Both the position numbers and the translations under genes were made by a program. Source: an uncultured Candidatus Melainabacteria bacterium (GTDB lineage: Bacteria > Cyanobacteriota > Vampirovibrionia > Gastranaerophilales > Gastranaerophilaceae). Taken from it: 64,000 bases of DNA. A model generated the notes under the pieces. It worked only from the letters and a program-made list of their open reading frames with translations, was not told the origin of the DNA and made no database searches. Shown piece after piece: positions 60,880 through 64,000 of the stretch. Position 1 is the stretch's first letter; each line of letters opens with the position of its first letter. Where the stretch lies: the NCBI GenBank assembly GCA_934754655.1, contig CAKVIC010000008.1:28057-92056 (forward strand). Reading direction: 5' to 3'.

Positions 60880-62193
60880 TTATTTTATATTTGCAAAATC
60901 TTCTTTGAAACTAACTCCACTTTTGATTTTACCGCGAGTGTTAGTTTTAATATGCTTTAATTTTATAAATTCTTTCATTTTTAAATAATCAAAATCATTT
61001 TCCCACTTAGCAATCACAACAGTTGCTACGCAATTTCCAATCAAGTTAACAGTAGTTCTACCCATATCTAGGATTTGGTCAATTCCTAAAAGAATTGCCA
61101 CACCTGTTATTGGATAACCTAAGCTGGTTAAAGTTCCTGCAAGAACTATCAAAGAAGCTCTTGGAACACCTGCGACACCTTTACTTGTTAGCATTAACGC
61201 AAACATAATAACAAGCTGTTGTTCTATTGACAAATCAACACCGATAAGTTGTGTTGAAAATACAACAGCCATTGCCAAATAAAGCGTTGAGCCATCAAGA
61301 TTAAAAGTATAACCGGTTGGCATCACAAAACCAACTATTGATTTAGGTACACCAAAACGTTCCATTATTGACATCGCCTTAGGAAGCGCTGCCTCTGAGC
61401 TTGCTGTTGTAAAAGTAAGCAAAGCCGGCTCTTGAATAGCCTTTAGAAGTGCTCTAAATGATATATTTACAATTTTACACACTGCAAATAATACAACAAT
61501 TAAGAATACAATAAGCGCAGTGTATAATGCTACAATAATTTTTCCATAATTAAATAAAATGTCTAATCCGTTATACCCAATTGTATATGCAATGGCTCCG
61601 TAAATACCAATCGGCGCAAAAAACATGACGTATTCTGTGAATTTAAACATAATTGTTGATACTGAATTTAATATATCAACAACTGGCTGAGCTTTTTTGC
61701 CCACCGCACATATTGCAAGAGCAAAAAATATCGAAAATACAACAATTTGTAACAAATTACCCTCTGCCATAGATTGAACTATACTTGTCGGGAAAAGCCC
61801 CAAAAGCATTTGTCCAAAAGTATTATGTTGAGCTGTTGTTGCCATAGATGCGACACTATTAAGATTAATCTGATTAACCATGCCTTCCATACCAACACCG
61901 GGTTTAAACAAATTTGCAAAACCTAAGCCTACGACAAGTGCAAATGTCGTAACAATTTCGAAATAAGCAATTGTCTTAATACCAAGTCTACCAAGGTTTT
62001 TAATATTGCTATGTCCTGCTATACCAACAACTAATGTTGCAAAAAGCAATGGCGCTATAATCATTTTAACCATTCTTAAAAAGATTTCTGCTAAAACATG
62101 TGTCCTTACAGCAAATTGCGGAAACAACCAACCGGTAAGTATTCCGAGTAGCAATGATACAAAAATAGCGATTGTTAAGCGTGATTGTTTCAA
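60880..62193 (-). CDS. Dicarboxylate/amino acid:cation symporter (DAACS family)
   Basis: 437 residues with 8 or more transmembrane helices and two hairpins. The motifs TTASSEAALPKAMS (hairpin 1), PTGYTFNLDGSTLYLAMAV and GVAGVPRASLIVLAG are family-typical, and the NMDGT-type sequence is NLDGST. Imports glutamate, aspartate or C4-dicarboxylates with Na+ or H+. Start codon is TTG (62193), preceded by AAAGGGA at 6 nt. Convergence with ileS direction (same strand) gives a possible ileS-symporter order, but 27 bp separate them. Confidence 0.93.
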   Translation of the reverse strand: MKQSRLTIAIFVSLLLGILTGWLFPQFAVRTHVLAEIFLRMVKMIIAPLLFATLVVGIAGHSNIKNLGRLGIKTIAYFEIVTTFALVVGLGFANLFKPGVGMEGMVNQINLNSVASMATTAQHNTFGQMLLGLFPTSIVQSMAEGNLLQIVVFSIFFALAICAVGKKAQPVVDILNSVSTIMFKFTEYVMFFAPIGIYGAIAYTIGYNGLDILFNYGKIIVALYTALIVFLIVVLFAVCKIVNISFRALLKAIQEPALLTFTTASSEAALPKAMSIMERFGVPKSIVGFVMPTGYTFNLDGSTLYLAMAVVFSTQLIGVDLSIEQQLVIMFALMLTSKGVAGVPRASLIVLAGTLTSLGYPITGVAILLGIDQILDMGRTTVNLIGNCVATVVIAKWENDFDYLKMKEFIKLKHIKTNTRGKIKSGVSFKEDFANIK

Positions 62194-62394
62194 TATTTTT
62201 CCCTTTCAATTGTAAATTATACAATAAAAATATTTAAAAAATCAAAAATTGATGTAAAAAAATATATTTTGTGCTAAAATTAACATAGTTCATGTAAATT
62301 TTTGTAAAGTTTTAAAAAAAGATTAGCAATTTTTTATATTTACAAACTTTATATGTGTGTATCGTATTTAACAGATTATGGAAGGATTTTAATT

Positions 62395-63690
62395 ATGACA
62401 AGTGTAACACCGGTTAGTTTTAGAAGTGTAGCAGCAAACTATAATGCCGTAAAAATTAAAGTAGATGAGCCCAAAACAACGGTTCCAGAGGGATTTAAAA
62501 GTACTGAAAACGATAATGGAATATATAATGGTGTAGATATTGAAGTTAATCGCCCAATGGTTGATATTAAAAGAGCTTCAGAATATGAATATCCAAAATA
62601 TGACGGAATTGTTACTTATGATATGATAAAGCCAGCTGAAATAGAACCTAAAGCTAGTGAAAATGTTGATATTCCAACTAATAATGAAGTTGGTGATAAT
62701 GTTGCTTTTAATGGTTTAAAAGATGCTCCGACTGAAGAAAAAGCTGATGATGCAAAAGTTGCTTTTAGAGGTGAAGATGTACCGGTTGAAGAAAAAGCTG
62801 ATGATGCAAAAGTCGCTTTTAGAGGTGAAGATGCACCGGTTGAAGAAAAAGCTGATGATGCAAAAATAGCTTTTAAAGGTGAAAATGCACCGGTTGAAGA
62901 AAAAGCTGATGATGCAAAAGTTGCTTTTAAAGGTGAAGAGATGCCAACTGAAGAATTAAACCCTGAAGTTAGTTTCAAGGGTCAAAAAAAAAATATTAAT
63001 GTAATTCCTTCTGTTGAAATTAAGCCTGAAATTGATATAAAAGATTTTGTTTCAAAATTATCTGAAGGTAATTATGATGAACAAGCTATTAAAATGGCTG
63101 AAATTATTCAAAGTGCAACTTCTTCTGATAAATTAGATAATTTCGTTACGAAAGATGTCTTTTTAAGTTTAATGGAAATAGCGCAAAAAGATACTTCTAA
63201 ACTTGCAAAACCTACAGTACAGCAAGAAGAAATTCGTAACAAAATTTATATTAATGAAATGACAAAACAGGTAGCGAAAGAAAATGGTGAAAACCCTGAT
63301 AATATTAAGTTACCTTACAGCTTGTCTGACAATGAAATTAAACTTGCCAAGGATTTTTCTGAATATGAATTGGCAGAACGTAACAAAGAGTATGCGTTAA
63401 TTACAATGGCAATTCTTGCAAAACAGTATTCAAATGATATAGAAAAAGCTGCAGGTGATATTGTACCGTTAACAGATTTACCTGGCGCATCAGTTATGGT
63501 TGAAACACTTAGAAATAGTGATAATGCCAGTGTAAAAGTCGCAGCAATTGATTCATTAATGTATGTTTATAGACCTGATTATAAAAATGAATTTAGCTCT
63601 TTATTCAAACTAGTGGCTTCTGATAAAAATCCGGTAGTTGCACAATATGCAGCTCTTGCTTACCAAGCAATTCAAGCTCCTCAAAATTAA
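62395..63690 (+). CDS. Repeat protein with tandem VAFKG motifs and C-terminal HEAT-like domain
   Basis: 431 residues from ATG 62395, preceded by GGAAGGA; an in-frame ATG at 62353 has none. The N-terminal half is low-complexity. Residues about 103-190 are repeats of 18 residues such as VAFRGEDAPVEEKADDAK. The motif V/I-A/S-F-X-G recurs in all five and in VSFKG after them, and PVSFRS is near the N-terminus. Residues about 215-431 are helical, with a HEAT-like end. No signal peptide, no membrane helix. Function unknown; possibly a scaffold or surface-related protein. Confidence 0.82.
   Translation: MTSVTPVSFRSVAANYNAVKIKVDEPKTTVPEGFKSTENDNGIYNGVDIEVNRPMVDIKRASEYEYPKYDGIVTYDMIKPAEIEPKASENVDIPTNNEVGDNVAFNGLKDAPTEEKADDAKVAFRGEDVPVEEKADDAKVAFRGEDAPVEEKADDAKIAFKGENAPVEEKADDAKVAFKGEEMPTEELNPEVSFKGQKKNINVIPSVEIKPEIDIKDFVSKLSEGNYDEQAIKMAEIIQSATSSDKLDNFVTKDVFLSLMEIAQKDTSKLAKPTVQQEEIRNKIYINEMTKQVAKENGENPDNIKLPYSLSDNEIKLAKDFSEYELAERNKEYALITMAILAKQYSNDIEKAAGDIVPLTDLPGASVMVETLRNSDNASVKVAAIDSLMYVYRPDYKNEFSSLFKLVASDKNPVVAQYAALAYQAIQAPQN
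62701..62967 (+). repeat. Tandem 54-bp coding repeat (five units)
   Basis: Units at 62701-62757 (57 bp), 62758-62811, 62812-62865, 62866-62919 and a shortened 62920-62967. Nucleotide identity between units 2-4 is very high, showing recent expansion or gene conversion. Each encodes an 18-residue unit, acidic with a hydrophobic VAF(R/K)G start. Confidence 0.9.
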
Positions 63691-63725
63691 TATTATTAAT
63701 AATATAATGCGTATGAAAAAAGATG

Positions 63726-63768
63726 AAAAATAGGTTGTGCTAAAAATTCAAAGCACGGCCTATTTTTT
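63726..63768 (+). terminator. Terminator of the repeat-protein gene
   Basis: AAAAATAGGTTGTGC (63726-63740) pairs with GCACGGCCTATTTTT (63753-63767), including two G-U pairs, with a T-run. It lies 36 bp after the stop. Confidence 0.88.
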
Positions 63769-63793
63769 AACATTTTCTCCGTCTCAGCTCAAC

Positions 63794-63824
63794 AAAAAAG
63801 ACTCTATTAAAAGAGTCTTTTTTT
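63794..63824. terminator. Second intrinsic terminator
   Basis: AAAAAAGACTCT (63794-63805) pairs with AGAGTCTTTTTT (63812-63823), with A- and T-runs at both sides, so it can act on both strands. Confidence 0.85.
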
Positions 63825-63859
63825 AATTTGGGTGTGGTGAAGGACTCCGTTGACAAGCA

Positions 63860-63888
63860 GAAAAACGTGACTAAATGTCACGTTTTTC
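63860..63888. terminator. Third terminator-like hairpin
   Basis: GAAAAACGTGAC (63860-63871) and GTCACGTTTTTC (63877-63888) form a perfect 12-bp stem with a TAAAT loop. The T-run is inside the stem, and the purpose is unclear. Confidence 0.7.
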
Positions 63889-63975
63889 GTAGTATTTCTT
63901 TTATAATATGTGTTATTAACGTAAGTCAATGGAGTAAGAACCCGACAAACTTTGTTTGGCGCGTGAGAGGCACAC

Positions 63976-64000
63976 AAAAAAAAGACCTCTAAGAGATCTT
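63976..64000 (-). terminator. Terminator cut by the right edge
   Basis: AAGACCTCT (63982-63990) pairs with AGAGATCTT (63992-64000) with one C-A mismatch. On the minus strand eight U follow (63976-63983), so it likely ends a gene lying to the right of the window. Confidence 0.6.

Larger units (their letters stand above)
63691..64000. other. Intergenic region with four hairpins at the window end
   Basis: 310 bp holding terminator-like structures at 63726-63768, 63794-63824, 63860-63888 and 63976-64000. No reading frame that I can support. An outer inverted repeat, ACTCCGTTGAC (63844-63854) and GTCAATGGAGT (63925-63935), spans the third hairpin. Confidence 0.6.

Noticed and set aside
62616..62978. 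A 120-codon minus-strand frame with repeats (SSAFSSTGASSPLKATFA type)
   Set aside because: It is the mirror of the 54-bp coding repeat on the plus strand; the repeats create an open frame on the other strand.
63890..63975. tRNA-like sequence (GGGTTC on the minus strand)
   Set aside because: No acceptor, D-arm or anticodon stem can be built around it.

Overview
The window is an AT-rich, densely coding bacterial chromosome segment with no rRNA, tRNA, CRISPR array, insertion sequence or prophage that I could recognise. Several signs point to a non-photosynthetic relative of Cyanobacteria (Melainabacteria/Vampirovibrionia, probably a gut Gastranaerophilales type). The F1 beta and epsilon genes form their own two-gene cluster, as in Cyanobacteria. 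An OmpR-type response regulator closely resembles cyanobacterial RpaB (Ycf27). rplQ-truA-rplM-rpsI follow rpoA as in Cyanobacteria. A class A flavodiiron protein with rubredoxin suggests an anaerobe, and kdsD plus a large AsmA-like protein suggest an LPS-bearing outer membrane. The taxon is inferred from gene content, not from a database match.

Layout. 1-12 kb: dnaJ-like fragment, mnmE, a TPR protein and recN, tgt-ndk, atpD-atpC, kdsD, lepA. 12-15.6 kb: an AsmA-like envelope giant. 15.9-21.1 kb: ribosomal/RNA polymerase operon infA-rpmJ-rpsM-rpsK-rpsD-rpoA-rplQ-truA-rplM-rpsI, with a structured element inserted before rpsM and a bidirectional terminator after rpsI. 21-29 kb, minus strand: membrane TPR protein, rubredoxin/flavodiiron pair, hpt-tilS-Clp_N protein, DUF1292-ruvX-helical protein. 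29-35 kb, minus strand: signalling block with the RpaB-like regulator, pentapeptide protein, two LuxR-type regulators, secreted TPR protein and GAF-HD-GYP protein.

35-37.5 kb is the most unusual accessory stretch. It holds a tandemly duplicated two-gene cassette in which one gene has no ordinary start codon, an orphan ribbon-helix-helix protein, and a probable small RNA with its own promoter and terminator. 37.5-51 kb: soluble histidine kinase, ispF, phosphodiester glycosidase-like protein, orphan LuxR helix-turn-helix, 5'-nucleotidase-like enzyme, rpsO, patatin, mtnA, YhaM-like nuclease, folC, nadA, mnmA. 51-57 kb: MEMO-AMMECR1 fusion, a hybrid-cluster-like protein that lacks most cluster ligands, a split HNH-like protein, a 31-bp-periodic repeat array, and a prepilin. 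57-64 kb: HD-GYP-like protein, ileS, dicarboxylate/glutamate symporter, a protein with tandem 18-residue repeats, and a run of hairpins to the window edge.

Strongest candidates for undescribed biology: the duplicated cassette at 35.05-36.71 kb with its startless but selected reading frame, the CCACAAA repeat array at 55.75-56.18 kb, the small RNA at 37.33-37.45 kb, the three-domain Clp_N protein, and the degenerate hybrid-cluster protein.
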